From Bacteroides fragilis NCTC 9343 (GTDB lineage Bacteria > Bacteroidota > Bacteroidia > Bacteroidales > Bacteroidaceae), in NCBI RefSeq assembly GCF_000025985.1, contig NC_003228.3, forward strand, positions 2,542,001 through 2,606,000: DNA of 64,000 nucleotides, in the 5' to 3' direction. The position numbers and the translations under genes were made by a program. The notes beneath the pieces were generated by a model. It was not told the DNA's origin. It worked only from the letters and a program-made list of their open reading frames with translations, and searched no databases. Below, in pieces: positions 26,597-35,385 of the stretch (the first letter of the stretch is position 1; every line of letters starts with the position of its first letter).

Positions 26597-26609
26597 CGTT
26601 AAATTAACG
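26597..26609. promoter_or_regulatory. Palindrome CGTTAA-A-TTAACG upstream of the ligase gene
   Basis: A perfect 6-1-6 palindrome lies about 25 bases upstream of the -33 element of the ligase gene. The arm ATTAACGGA occurs again at about 26564, inside the promoter spacer. Spacing is compatible with an operator, but the binding protein is unknown. Confidence 0.35.
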
Positions 26610-26651
26610 GAGGGTAGATTATTCTATTTATCGATTATCTAAGATAGAATG

Positions 26652-26715
26652 AACACAGAGACACGTTCTGCCAATATCGAAAATGATATGTGGATTTCAC
26701 GTTCTCTGTGTTTTT
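26652..26715. terminator. Hairpin past the antiporter gene
   Basis: AACACAGAGA (26652-26661) pairs with TCTCTGTGTT (26703-26712), extended by three pairs across a one-base bulge. The T-run follows on the plus strand only, so termination of the minus-strand antiporter is uncertain. The ACACAGAG arms resemble the dispersed hairpin repeats elsewhere in the window. Confidence 0.5.
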
Positions 26716-26726
26716 ATCATGATTTT

Positions 26727-28199
26727 CTATTCATTCTTAACCGTTTCCTGCTTATTTTTCTCTGAGATCAGCAGTAGTTTGTCTCCTACATGTAATTTTA
26801 GTGTGCCGTTGGGGATAAGAAATTCATCACCACGTTTGACGATCATTACTAAAGTACCTTTTGGCAAATTCATATCTTTCAGGGTGTCTGCCTCATTCAG
26901 CATTTCCATAGTAATGGTCATATCCGAAAGATCAGTATCTATCTCTTCCGGAAGTTCTACACCGAAGTCATTTCCGGTCTTTTCGAGTGGAGTGGACAAG
27001 TGTAACAAGCGTGCCACAAACGAAACACTTGTTCCTTGTACAATCAATGAAACAATCGTAATAAAAAACACGATATTGAAAATCATATTCGATCCTTCCA
27101 CGTTTGCCACTACCGGATAAGTTGCGAAAATGATGGGTACAGCTCCTCGTAGCCCTACCCACGAGACAAACAGACGGGATTTTAAAGTAATCTTCCTAAA
27201 TGGTAAAAGACAAAGGAATACGCTTAATGGTCGTCCGATAACGATCATGAATACTCCGATAAGCAATGCTACAACGGCAACTTCAATCATTTCGTGAGGA
27301 TTGACAAGCAGTCCTAACATAAGGAACATAATGATTTGGAACAGCCAGGTCAGACCATCCATGAATGTTGCAATTTCCTTTCGGAAAGTTATTTTATGGT
27401 TACCTACCATCATGCCGGCAATGTATACAGCCAAATACCCATTACCGCGAAGCAGATCGGTGATGGCAAAAGTGAAGAATACAAAAGACAATAACAGAAT
27501 GGGATAAAGTGATTGGTTATCGATATTTATTTTGTTGAGTATCAATATCGCCAGTTTTCCCAAGATATATCCGGCAGCAGCACCTACCAAGAATTGGATG
27601 ATGAATGAACCGATTATGTTGCCTGTACCCATGCCATCTGATTGAATGAATTGTATCAGGACTATGGTAAGCATATAGGCCATTGGGTCGTTGCTTCCGC
27701 TCTCCAGTTCAAGCATAGGACGTAGGTTATGTTTCAGATTCATCTTTTGCGAACGGAGGATGGCGAATACTGAAGCAGAATCCGTTGACGACATGGTAGA
27801 TGCAAGTAATAGGGAAGTGATCAATGGAAAGTGGATATTGGTCCAACTCATTCCCGAAAGATACCAAATGAATAATCCGGTAAAAAGTGCCGTGAGAAAT
27901 ACTCCCACTGTTGAAAGTACGATTCCCGGAGAAAGAATAGGACGAATTTCTTTGAATTTAGTATCCATACCTCCGGAGAACAGAATGACGCTAAGGGCAA
28001 CCATACCTATAAATTGGGCTATCTTGGCATTATGAAATTGTAATCCCAATCCGTCGCTTCCGAAAAGCATACCTACAAGAAGGAATAATAATAAGGCCGG
28101 CACTCCGAAGCGATATCCGGTTTTTCCGACAACAATGCTGACAAATAGTAAAATAGAACCAATGAGTAGAATGTTTTCAGCGGTAAAAATCATAAGCAA
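26727..28199 (-). CDS. Cation/proton antiporter, NhaP2/CvrA type with TrkA-C domain
   Basis: This inner-membrane protein of 490 residues has about 12 hydrophobic segments, then a cytoplasmic tail. The membrane part shows FSGGMDTKFKEI, STDSASVFAIL and LELESGSNDPMAYM, characteristic of CPA1 antiporters; the aspartates in the last two are likely ion-binding. The tail from about residue 405 ends with PKGTLVMIVKRGDEFLIPNG and VGDKLLLIS, a TrkA-C ligand-binding domain, as in the NhaP2/YcgO family. It should exchange K+ or Na+ for protons in pH or osmotic balance. Selectivity cannot be told. The gene stands alone; the ligase is downstream on the same strand. Confidence 0.88.
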   Translation of the reverse strand: MLMIFTAENILLIGSILLFVSIVVGKTGYRFGVPALLLFLLVGMLFGSDGLGLQFHNAKIAQFIGMVALSVILFSGGMDTKFKEIRPILSPGIVLSTVGVFLTALFTGLFIWYLSGMSWTNIHFPLITSLLLASTMSSTDSASVFAILRSQKMNLKHNLRPMLELESGSNDPMAYMLTIVLIQFIQSDGMGTGNIIGSFIIQFLVGAAAGYILGKLAILILNKINIDNQSLYPILLLSFVFFTFAITDLLRGNGYLAVYIAGMMVGNHKITFRKEIATFMDGLTWLFQIIMFLMLGLLVNPHEMIEVAVVALLIGVFMIVIGRPLSVFLCLLPFRKITLKSRLFVSWVGLRGAVPIIFATYPVVANVEGSNMIFNIVFFITIVSLIVQGTSVSFVARLLHLSTPLEKTGNDFGVELPEEIDTDLSDMTITMEMLNEADTLKDMNLPKGTLVMIVKRGDEFLIPNGTLKLHVGDKLLLISEKNKQETVKNE

Positions 28200-28328
28200 T
28201 GAGTACTAAGGGTTGTTAATTTGTTATTTTACATTTCACTGTGCGAAGTTACTTAAATTATGTAACAAATAGAAACGCTCTTTGGATGTATTTATGTTCC
28301 AAATAGCTGTAAAATAGTTTAAAAATGT

Positions 28329-28336
28329 TATTTTTG
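28329..28336 (+). promoter_or_regulatory. -7 element upstream of the nucleobase permease gene
   Basis: TATTTTTG matches TAnnTTTG 28 bases before the start codon at 28365. No clear -33 TTTG lies 19-21 bases upstream. Confidence 0.45.
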
Positions 28337-28364
28337 CAGTTTAAATAATATTATTCTATTCTAT

Positions 28365-29552
28365 ATGGATTCAAATCATCTTTCTCCTTTACGCAAAGGA
28401 GTAGTAGGAGTACAGTTCCTTTTTGTGGCTTTTGGAGCTACTGTACTTGTCCCCTTATTGGTCGGGCTCGATCCTTCTACAGCTTTGTTTACTGCCGGTA
28501 TCAGCACACTTCTTTTTCATCTGGTAACAAAAGGGAAGGTCCCTATTTTTTTAGGTAGTAGTTTTGCATTTATTGCTCCTATTATTAAAGCAACCGAACT
28601 GTATGGACTTGCCGGCACACTTTCGGGAATGGTAGGCGTTGCAATGGTCTACTTTGTTATGAGTGCTTTAGTTAAATGGCAGGGTATCAGGTTGATCGAG
28701 CGCCTGTTTCCACCGGTAGTTATTGGTCCGGTAATTATATTGATAGGGCTTTCACTTGCCGGGACTGGAGTGAATATGGCAAAGGAAAACTGGACATTGG
28801 CGTTGCTTTCGTTGTTTACTGCCGTGATTGTATCTATTCGGGCGAAGGGACTATTGAAGTTAATACCTATTTTTTGTGGAATTATTATGGGATATATTGC
28901 TGCGCTGATCTTTTATGATGTTGATATGTCGGGAGTCAGAAACGCTGCGTGGTTGGGTTTTCCACAGTTTGTGTTTCCACAGTTTTCGTGGGAACCTATT
29001 TTGTTTATGATGCCGGTGGCTATTGCTCCGGTGATAGAACACATTGGGGATGTGTATGTGGTAAACACTGTGACGGGAAAAGACTATGTAAAAGATCCCG
29101 GGTTGCATCGCACACTATTAGGTGATGGCTTGGCATGTCTTTGTGCCGGTTTATTGGGAGGACCTCCTGTAACTACCTATTCGGAAGTTACAGGAGCCAT
29201 GTCGCTTACTAAAGTGACGAATCCTCAAGTAATAAGAATAGCGGCGATTACGGCCATTCTGTTTTCCGTAATCGGTAAAGTCAGCGCTTTATTGAAGTCT
29301 ATTCCTTCGGCTGTATTAGGAGGAATCATGTTACTCTTATTCGGTACGATCGCTTGCGCGGGAATTGCTAACCTTGTCAATAATTGTATTGACTTGAGCC
29401 GGACACGTAATATCATTATTGTCTCACTGACTCTGACTATTGGCATCGGTGGTGCCGTATTGGCATGGGGCGAATTCTCACTGTCGGGAATCGGTCTTGC
29501 CGCATTGGTAGGAGTAGGCTTGAATCTGGTACTGCCAAGAGAAGAGAGATGA
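28365..29552 (+). CDS. Uracil/xanthine permease (nucleobase:cation symporter-2 family)
   Basis: This membrane transporter of 395 residues has about 12-14 hydrophobic segments. QFLFVAFGATVLVPLLVGLD near residues 18-37 is the conserved TM1 region. VPIFLGSSFAFIAPI, PVVIGPVIILIGLSL and the central VAIAPVIEHIGDVY with GGPPVTTYSEVTGAM are NAT/NCS2 signature segments; the glutamate in APVIEHIGD is the usual substrate ligand. The close match to UraA-like proteins favours uracil. It has its own promoter and converges with the hcp gene through a shared hairpin region. Confidence 0.9.
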   Translation: MDSNHLSPLRKGVVGVQFLFVAFGATVLVPLLVGLDPSTALFTAGISTLLFHLVTKGKVPIFLGSSFAFIAPIIKATELYGLAGTLSGMVGVAMVYFVMSALVKWQGIRLIERLFPPVVIGPVIILIGLSLAGTGVNMAKENWTLALLSLFTAVIVSIRAKGLLKLIPIFCGIIMGYIAALIFYDVDMSGVRNAAWLGFPQFVFPQFSWEPILFMMPVAIAPVIEHIGDVYVVNTVTGKDYVKDPGLHRTLLGDGLACLCAGLLGGPPVTTYSEVTGAMSLTKVTNPQVIRIAAITAILFSVIGKVSALLKSIPSAVLGGIMLLLFGTIACAGIANLVNNCIDLSRTRNIIIVSLTLTIGIGGAVLAWGEFSLSGIGLAALVGVGLNLVLPREER

Positions 29553-29555
29553 ATG

Positions 29556-29668
29556 AAAAAAGTAAGAAGAGGTGTCAGTATTCATATTCACCACAGGATT
29601 ACACAAATAAATAGATTAAGTTCACTCTGTGTTACTCTGTGGTGAATTATAACGCTCCTCTTACTTAC
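29556..29668 (-). terminator. Composite hairpin terminator of hcp
   Basis: The outer stem GTAAG-AAGAGG (29562-29572) pairs with CCTCTT-A-CTTAC (29657-29668, one bulge). The inner repeat stem lies at 29587-29646. Reading the minus strand, six T follow the outer stem, giving a terminator for hcp. It also lies just past the stop of the permease gene on the plus strand. Confidence 0.65.
29587..29646 (-). repeat. Dispersed CACAG/CTGTG hairpin repeat, copy B
   Basis: TTCACCACAG (29587-29596) pairs exactly with CTGTGGTGAA (29637-29646). In the hcp sense the interior contains GAACTTAATCTATTTATT, nearly identical to GAACTTAATCTATTGATT in copy C (60407-60459), so these are members of one family and not chance hairpins. 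Confidence 0.65.
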
Positions 29669-29678
29669 TTGTACATTA

Positions 29679-31310
29679 TCATGCTAAAAATTTTGCAATA
29701 TCTTCGTCTGCTGTACTGATACCGCCAATTCCAAAATTATCGATCAGTACCTGCTTCACGTTAGGAGATAAGAATGCAGGAAGCGTCGGCCCTAAATGAA
29801 TCTTTTTCACTCCAAGTGCCAACAGAGCCAGCAGAACAATAACGGCTTTTTGTTCGTACCACGCAATGTTATATACAATCGGAAGATCATTGATGTCTTT
29901 TAGTCCGAAGACTTCCTGCAACTTCATAGCAATTATAGCCAATGAGTAACTGTCATTACACTGTCCTGCATCCAGTACACGAGGAATGCCATTAATATCC
30001 CCCAGAGGTAATTTATTATATCGGTATTTGGCGCACCCTGCTGTCAGGATTACCGTATCTGCCGGTAGCTTTTCTGCAAACTCTGTGTAGTAACTGCGAC
30101 TTTTCATTCGCCCGTCACATCCGGCCATAACAAAAAATTTACGGATAGCACCGCTTTTTACTGCTTCAACCACCTTATCGGCCAGTGCGATTACTTGCGC
30201 ATGAGCAAATCCACCTACAATCTTACCACTTTCTATTGCCACTGGTGGTTGGCAACGCCGTGCATGCTCAATAATAACGGAGAAATCTTTCTGCTTTCCG
30301 TCTTTTCGTTCGGGTATGTAGGTAGCACCTTCCAAGCCGGTTGCGCCTGTCGTATAGATGCGATCTTTATAAGTCGCATTCGGGCGTGGTGGAACAATGC
30401 AATTAGTAGTGAAGAGAATAGGACCGTTGAAACTTTCAAATTCCTCTTTCTGTTTCCACCAGGCATTACCGTAGTTTCCTACCAGGTGTTTATATTTCTT
30501 CAACTGAGGATAATAATGAGCCGGTAGCATTTCACTGTGTGTGTATATGTCGATACCGGTACCTTCAGTCTGTTGCAAAAGTTCTTCAATATCTTTCAAG
30601 TCATGTCCACTGACAAGGATACCCGGATTGTTTCGAACACCAATGTTTACTTCGGAGATTTCCGGATTTCCGTAATGGCTGGTATTGGCAGTATCGAGTT
30701 GGGCCATAGCCTGCACACCATGGTTACCCGTAGCGAGTGTGAGGGTTATCAGTTCGTCCACAGTAATATCTTCGCGGGTCAATTCAGCCAAAGCATATTG
30801 CATGAATGCAAATATCTCCGGATTCTCATATCCTAAATTATAGGCATGCTCCACATAAGCAGCCATTCCTTTGATACCATAGTGAACCAACTCCTTCAAT
30901 GATCGAATGTCTTCGTCAGAAGTTCGCAGCACCCCCACCGTTTGGGCTTTCTCTTCAAACTCTGTTTCGTCACCATACCAAGTACATTCGTCGGGCGCAT
31001 GTTCTATTGTGACTTGGTTACTTAGATCTTTCTTTAGCTCCAGTCCTTTCTTTATTTTCTTGATAATGGCGTGTTTATCAAAGTTGGCATTTGTAATGGT
31101 AGTGAACAATGCGTCAAAGATAAACTTATCTGCCCGGGCAGAAGAACGTCCATCTTTGCGTAACGCCTGATTGTAGACTGCGATTCCGCGTACTACAAAA
31201 AGCAGCAAGTCTTGCATATTGGCTACTTCGGGAGTTTTCCCGCATACTCCGCTTAAGATACAACCTGTACCTTTTGCGGTTTCCTGACACTGAAAACAGA
31301 ACATACTCAT
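29679..31310 (-). CDS. hcp: Hybrid cluster protein (hydroxylamine reductase / NO-detoxifying Hcp)
   Basis: This enzyme of 543 residues holds an iron-sulphur cluster and a hybrid Fe-S-O cluster. It reduces NO to N2O or hydroxylamine to ammonia under anaerobic conditions. The N-terminal cysteines are C-x2-C-x8-C-x5-C (residues 5, 8, 17, 23), the closer spacing found in class III Hcp proteins. The C-terminal half carries the hybrid-cluster cysteines in [29 protein letters not shown] and related segments. A Crp/Fnr operator and -7 element precede it and a Crp/Fnr gene lies next upstream, so nitrosative control is likely. No hcr reductase gene is adjacent. Confidence 0.95.
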   Translation of the reverse strand: MSMFCFQCQETAKGTGCILSGVCGKTPEVANMQDLLLFVVRGIAVYNQALRKDGRSSARADKFIFDALFTTITNANFDKHAIIKKIKKGLELKKDLSNQVTIEHAPDECTWYGDETEFEEKAQTVGVLRTSDEDIRSLKELVHYGIKGMAAYVEHAYNLGYENPEIFAFMQYALAELTREDITVDELITLTLATGNHGVQAMAQLDTANTSHYGNPEISEVNIGVRNNPGILVSGHDLKDIEELLQQTEGTGIDIYTHSEMLPAHYYPQLKKYKHLVGNYGNAWWKQKEEFESFNGPILFTTNCIVPPRPNATYKDRIYTTGATGLEGATYIPERKDGKQKDFSVIIEHARRCQPPVAIESGKIVGGFAHAQVIALADKVVEAVKSGAIRKFFVMAGCDGRMKSRSYYTEFAEKLPADTVILTAGCAKYRYNKLPLGDINGIPRVLDAGQCNDSYSLAIIAMKLQEVFGLKDINDLPIVYNIAWYEQKAVIVLLALLALGVKKIHLGPTLPAFLSPNVKQVLIDNFGIGGISTADEDIAKFLA

Positions 31311-31345
31311 AATTTTTACGTATTAATAGGTTTCTTTTCTGGATG

Positions 31346-31391
31346 CAAAGATAGGAGGAGGATTTGGGGTAATTCTGTAACCAATGTTACA
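31346..31391 (-). promoter_or_regulatory. hcp promoter with Crp/Fnr operator TGTAAC-N4-GTTACA
   Basis: The minus strand has TATCTTTG (31353-31346) as -7 element. A perfect 6-4-6 inverted repeat, TGTAACCAATGTTACA, lies at 31376-31391. Taking the start about four bases past the -7 element, the operator centre lies near -41, the class II activator position of Crp/Fnr proteins; no good -33 TTTG is present, as expected of an activator-dependent promoter. The Crp/Fnr regulator encoded 435 bases upstream is the natural candidate. Confidence 0.7.
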
Positions 31392-31825
31392 AACAAGAGA
31401 AAAAAGATTGGAAATTTTAGAGTTTGTTTAAGAGACTGTTTTAATTTTCCTCCGGAATCATTTCAGACCGTTATTTCGATAACGAGGATGTGGCAACCGA
31501 ACGTTGCTCCATAAGCGGACCTTCTGTCCGGGTGATACAGACAGGTATCAAAGATCCGGACGCTTGAGTGACTGATACAAAGAGGAGCTTTTGTACACTC
31601 TTCCTACAAAAATGCATTTCGATCTTCCATCTTCCACCTTCTATTTTGGTAGAGAAATCAAGCGCAATGGTTTGATATATAGTGTGATGTATCTATTATT
31701 CTATCTGTTTATGCCTATAAAAGCATTTTGTTTTCCTCCATGTCTTTAGCGAAAAAGGTCCGATTCTCACTCTGTTACCGTTCCATCTGTCTGATACTTA
31801 AACAGGCTTTAAATTTTGCTCAAAC
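31392..31825. other. Gene-free stretch between hcp and the Crp/Fnr gene
   Basis: About 430 bases without a convincing gene on either strand. It includes the three-hairpin block at 31469-31565 and A/T-rich filler. The part at 31600-31825 shows no feature I can support. Confidence 0.5.
31469..31565. ncRNA. Candidate structured RNA, three consecutive hairpins, strand unresolved
   Basis: Three stems follow each other: CGTTAT-TTCG-ATAACG (31469-31484), GCAAC-CGAAC-GTTGC (31493-31507), and a nested element in which GTCCGG/CCGGAC (31526-31531, 31556-31561) encloses TGATAC-AGACAG-GTATCA (31533-31550), flanked by AAGC/GCTT. A possible minus-strand promoter, TTTG (31581-31578), N21, GATCTTTG (31556-31549), would transcribe the first two stems only. 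No intrinsic terminator was found in either direction, so an RNA is a hypothesis. Confidence 0.35.
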
Positions 31826-32491
31826 TTATTGTATCAGTTGCATCATATCTTCTTTTCTCAAGATATGCACTAATTTCCTGTCCGTTTTGATCAGACCGTC
31901 ATCCTGCATATGAGCCAGCTCGCGTGCCAGAGAGGGACGAGATACTCCGAAATAATCAGCCAGTTCCTGTTGTGAGCGGTCAAGTTGTATCGGACTGTCT
32001 CCTTGTTGTTTCAACATCCGTAGCAGATAGGAAGCAAGTTTCTGCCGAATCGTCTTAAAGGACATAAAAAACAGTTTGTCAGCAAGTGTTCGGGCATAAT
32101 TGGCAGAAAGATTCATGTAGTTCTCTAAGAATTTCTCATTCCGTCGAAATAATTTCAGTACGCTTTCTTTCGGAATTTCGAAAACTTCGGTAGCTTCGTT
32201 TGCTGTAACTTCTACCGGGTAGCGATTGTCTGCACCAAATAAGAAAAGAGGGGCAATTGCACGAGGAGCAATAATATCTTCCACTTTAATCAATCTGCCC
32301 GAGTAATCGATCATTTCTCCCCGGACACTGCCTTTCAGTAATATCATCAGCCGATTGCATACATCACCTTGCCTGGCAAGAATGTCTCCTTTACGGAACA
32401 TGCGGAGGTGAGATATGATTCCGTCAAAATCACGGGAAAGCGTTTCTGGAGAGATTCCATGGAATAGGGGGTTGGTAGCGAGGTAGGTCAT
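31826..32491 (-). CDS. Crp/Fnr-family regulator, probable HcpR-like activator
   Basis: This protein of 221 residues has an N-terminal cyclic-nucleotide-type sensor domain (about 15-130, with FRKGDILARQGDVCNRLMIL) and a C-terminal winged helix (RSQQELADYFGVSRPSLARE near 170-190). The FNR N-terminal cysteine cluster is absent, so it is not an oxygen sensor of the FNR type. In Porphyromonas a regulator of this type, HcpR, activates hcp in response to nitric oxide, and here the gene lies beside hcp with a matching operator. That makes control of hcp the leading hypothesis. I see no copy of the operator in front of this gene. Confidence 0.85.
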   Translation of the reverse strand: MTYLATNPLFHGISPETLSRDFDGIISHLRMFRKGDILARQGDVCNRLMILLKGSVRGEMIDYSGRLIKVEDIIAPRAIAPLFLFGADNRYPVEVTANEATEVFEIPKESVLKLFRRNEKFLENYMNLSANYARTLADKLFFMSFKTIRQKLASYLLRMLKQQGDSPIQLDRSQQELADYFGVSRPSLARELAHMQDDGLIKTDRKLVHILRKEDMMQLIQ

Positions 32492-32606
32492 AATTTTAAG
32501 ATTGAAATGATATTATTAATAACAGAAATCTTTTCTTATTGTTTGCCGGATATCCTTGCTATTACATTGTTAATGATGCAAGTAATTACACTATGAATCT
32601 ATGTAC

Positions 32607-33920
32607 TTATTTAAATTTCAGAATAAATTTAGTTTCTTTGCCTTGCAGCAGAGTGATGCTTCCACCTGACAGGCGCATGATCTGACGTGAAATGCTCAAT
32701 CCGATACCACTACCTCCTTCTTTGGTGGTAAAAAAAGGAATGAATATATGATCTGCTATATCTGAAGGAATGGCAGGGCCATTATTTTTTATTTCAATCA
32801 ATATTTCTTCAGCAGCATTACATCGTCCTTGTATTTCAATCTTTCCATCGGCCTGTGTATCGATAGCTTGTATGGCATTCTTCAATAGATTAATTACTAC
32901 TTGCGAAATCAGATTTTCGTCGGCATACACAATCAGATCAGCAGGAGCAATATCTATATGGAACGTTATGTTGTCACATTTGTTTTGATGGCGTGCCAGT
33001 TCTACCATTCGGTCAATAAAAGCTTTTACATAAAATAAGGATGGTTCCGGGGTCGGGATACGGGTAAAACGGCGGTAGGATTCCACGAAGGAGAGCAGGC
33101 CTTTTCCCGTAGTACTGATTGTTTGTAAGCCCCGGCGTATTTCTTCATCCCGGGTATCGGCCAACGATAGTAGTGTTTCGCTAAGAGAGGTGATGGGAGT
33201 AACCGAATTCATGATTTCATGAGTCAATACACGTGTCAGTCGTATCCACGAATCGATTTCTTTTTCATCCAATTCACTGTTGATGTCGTTAAAAGCGAGA
33301 ATGCGCAATTGTTCTTCACGAACAGTGATGCCTGATACACGAATGGATAAATTGATTGTACCCCGTTCATTGTTGAAAATAGTTTGTATTTTATCTCCCG
33401 GACGGCAGAATTCTATTTTCTTCATCAGCTGTATATCCACTTTGTTCAGTTGGCGGATATGGGTAAACACATTTAATCCGAGCAGGCGAAGCGCTTCATT
33501 ATTTTTTTGATAAACCGCTCCATTTTCATTGAGAACGAGTACACCGGTGTTTACACAGTCCATTATCAGTTCGTAATACTTTTCTTGCTGTACCGTTTCC
33601 GACTTTACATTATATAATATGCGTCCGACCCGGTTGAGTGCACGGTTGACCTCTCGGGTCTCAGGCATTATCTGCTCTTCTGGGAAGTGAATGGCGCTGT
33701 CATTGTTCTCGAGGGCGTCAATCATGAAAAGAACTCGTTTGGTATGAATACGGTAAAGTGAAAGTTGCCACCAAATGCTGAATAGTAGCAAACAGAGGCT
33801 CAATCCCATCCAAATGAAGTCTCTGTCGGCATAAGACAGAGCCGCAGTTATGGCGAAACAGAGGCTTAGTCCGAGACGAAACCAATAGCGCTCTGTGAGT
33901 AACTTTAAATGGATTTTCAT
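32607..33920 (-). CDS. Membrane histidine kinase, NtrB/NtrY-like
   Basis: The kinase has 437 residues. Two adjoining hydrophobic segments (about 12-55) anchor it in the inner membrane with almost no periplasmic loop, so it may sense the membrane itself or a partner. A PAS-like region (about 115-210, with VNTGVLVLNENGAVYQKN) follows. The phospho-acceptor is in LTRVLTHEIMNSVTP (about 234). ATPase motifs are NLLKNAIQAI and GGSGIGLSISRQI. Its start overlaps the stop of the sigma-54 activator gene upstream by four bases, so the pair is translationally coupled and very probably cognate. Confidence 0.88.
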   Translation of the reverse strand: MKIHLKLLTERYWFRLGLSLCFAITAALSYADRDFIWMGLSLCLLLFSIWWQLSLYRIHTKRVLFMIDALENNDSAIHFPEEQIMPETREVNRALNRVGRILYNVKSETVQQEKYYELIMDCVNTGVLVLNENGAVYQKNNEALRLLGLNVFTHIRQLNKVDIQLMKKIEFCRPGDKIQTIFNNERGTINLSIRVSGITVREEQLRILAFNDINSELDEKEIDSWIRLTRVLTHEIMNSVTPITSLSETLLSLADTRDEEIRRGLQTISTTGKGLLSFVESYRRFTRIPTPEPSLFYVKAFIDRMVELARHQNKCDNITFHIDIAPADLIVYADENLISQVVINLLKNAIQAIDTQADGKIEIQGRCNAAEEILIEIKNNGPAIPSDIADHIFIPFFTTKEGGSGIGLSISRQIMRLSGGSITLLQGKETKFILKFK

Positions 33921-35257
33921 AAACCAAACTTTTTCATCTTATTATATAATGTTTGGCGGGTAATGCCTAATTGAGCGGCTACAGCCGAAAGGTTGCCTCC
34001 ACATTTGTCGAGAGCCTTGCGAATCATGGCTTTCTCCATATCTTCAAGAGTAGAGGTCTCTGTTTCCGGGTTCTCCGTTTTCTGCACTAATTGGAACATT
34101 TCAGCGGGGATGGTTTCACCATCGCTAATAATGACTGCTTTCTCAATGGAATGTTCCAATTCGCGGATATTGCCATACCAGGCATGTGCGGTCAGTTTCT
34201 CGCAAGCGGCCGGACTCAGGCTGATAGAGGCTTTGTCATACTGTTTGCAAAAGCGGGCTATAAAACGCTCAGCTAGCGGAACAATATCTTCTTTACGTTT
34301 GCGAAGTGGAGGAATTTCTACATGAATGGTGTTGATACGGTATAATAAATCTTCACGGAATAAGCCTTTGTCTACCATCTCCTGCAAGTTTCGGTTAGTT
34401 GCGCAGATTAGGCGAATGTCTACGGGGATAGATTGGTTACTACCTACACGAACTATGCTTCTCTGCTGAATGGCTGTCAGTAGCTTAGCCTGCAAATGAA
34501 AGGGAAGGTTTCCTATTTCGTCAAGAAACAGGGAACTTCGGTCTGCTGCTTCAAACTTACCTGTACGGTCGGCATGGGCGTCAGTAAAAGAACCTTTCAC
34601 ATGTCCGAACAGTTCACTCTCAAACAAGGATTCGGTGATAGCACCCATATCAACGGATATCATGCTCTCGGCAGAGCGTGGTGATAAAGCATGAATCTCA
34701 CGTGCGAGCATTTCCTTTCCCGTTCCGTTTTCACCTGTTATCAGTATATTCGCATTGGTCGTTGCTACTTTCTCAATCAACGTGTGGAGCTGCTGCATAG
34801 CACTGCTTTCACCCCAATACATGGCAGAAACCGGAGATGATTCCTTTTTGCGATTCTTTTTCTTTCCGTCTTTTGCTTGTGAAGCGGCATTTAAAAGAGT
34901 TTCCAACAGCTTTTGATTATCCCATGGTTTCACTACAAAATCAGATGCTCCCTCTTTTATACCCCGTACGGCAAGATCAATATCAGCATAAGCTGTGAAT
35001 AGTACTACCGGAAGGTCTCTGTATTGCCGTTTGATTTCATGTAACCAAAACAGACCTTCGTTACCATTATTGATTCCGGAAGTGAAATTCATGTCCAATA
35101 AGACAACTTCCGGGTTTTCTTCTCTAAGCACTGTGGACAGACTGACAGGAGAGGATAAGGTAATGACTTTCGAAAAATGATTTTTCAATAGTAATTGTAC
35201 GGCTGTCAGCACTCCTTTGTTATCGTCAACAATGATGATAGTTCCCATTTTGGTCAA
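33917..35257 (-). CDS. Sigma-54-dependent response regulator (NtrC family)
   Basis: The activator has 446 residues: receiver (D55 in LLDMNF, K110 in VVKPW), linker, AAA+ domain and Fis-type helix-turn-helix (NLSAVAAQLGITRQTLYNKM near 425-444). Walker A is TGENGTGKE (174-182) and Walker B LFLDEIG (243-249). The loop that touches sigma-54 reads GSFTDA (222-227) in place of GAFTGA; the essential F and T are kept. A -7 element (35300-35293) precedes it. The activator is placed to act on the sigma-54 promoter at 37043-37058 through the palindromes at 36951-36987, on the far side of the adjacent lipoprotein gene. Confidence 0.92.
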   Translation of the reverse strand: MTKMGTIIIVDDNKGVLTAVQLLLKNHFSKVITLSSPVSLSTVLREENPEVVLLDMNFTSGINNGNEGLFWLHEIKRQYRDLPVVLFTAYADIDLAVRGIKEGASDFVVKPWDNQKLLETLLNAASQAKDGKKKNRKKESSPVSAMYWGESSAMQQLHTLIEKVATTNANILITGENGTGKEMLAREIHALSPRSAESMISVDMGAITESLFESELFGHVKGSFTDAHADRTGKFEAADRSSLFLDEIGNLPFHLQAKLLTAIQQRSIVRVGSNQSIPVDIRLICATNRNLQEMVDKGLFREDLLYRINTIHVEIPPLRKRKEDIVPLAERFIARFCKQYDKASISLSPAACEKLTAHAWYGNIRELEHSIEKAVIISDGETIPAEMFQLVQKTENPETETSTLEDMEKAMIRKALDKCGGNLSAVAAQLGITRQTLYNKMKKFGL

Positions 35258-35292
35258 TAGAATATTAAATACGAATAATAATTTGTCGGCAA

Positions 35293-35300
35293 CAAAGTTA
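35293..35300 (-). promoter_or_regulatory. -7 element of the kinase-activator operon
   Basis: TAACTTTG on the minus strand fits TAnnTTTG, 35 bases before the start codon at 35257. No clear -33. Confidence 0.4.
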
Positions 35301-35385
35301 GCAACATTTCCTTATTCTTATGAATTTCGAAAGAGTTTAAATAAGGTGTCTTTGTCTTTATGCACCTATTTTACTTCCGTATCAA

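Noticed and set aside
31516..31565. tRNA-like fold in the nested hairpin
   Set aside because: There are no acceptor, D or T arm features, no anticodon loop of seven and no CCA context.
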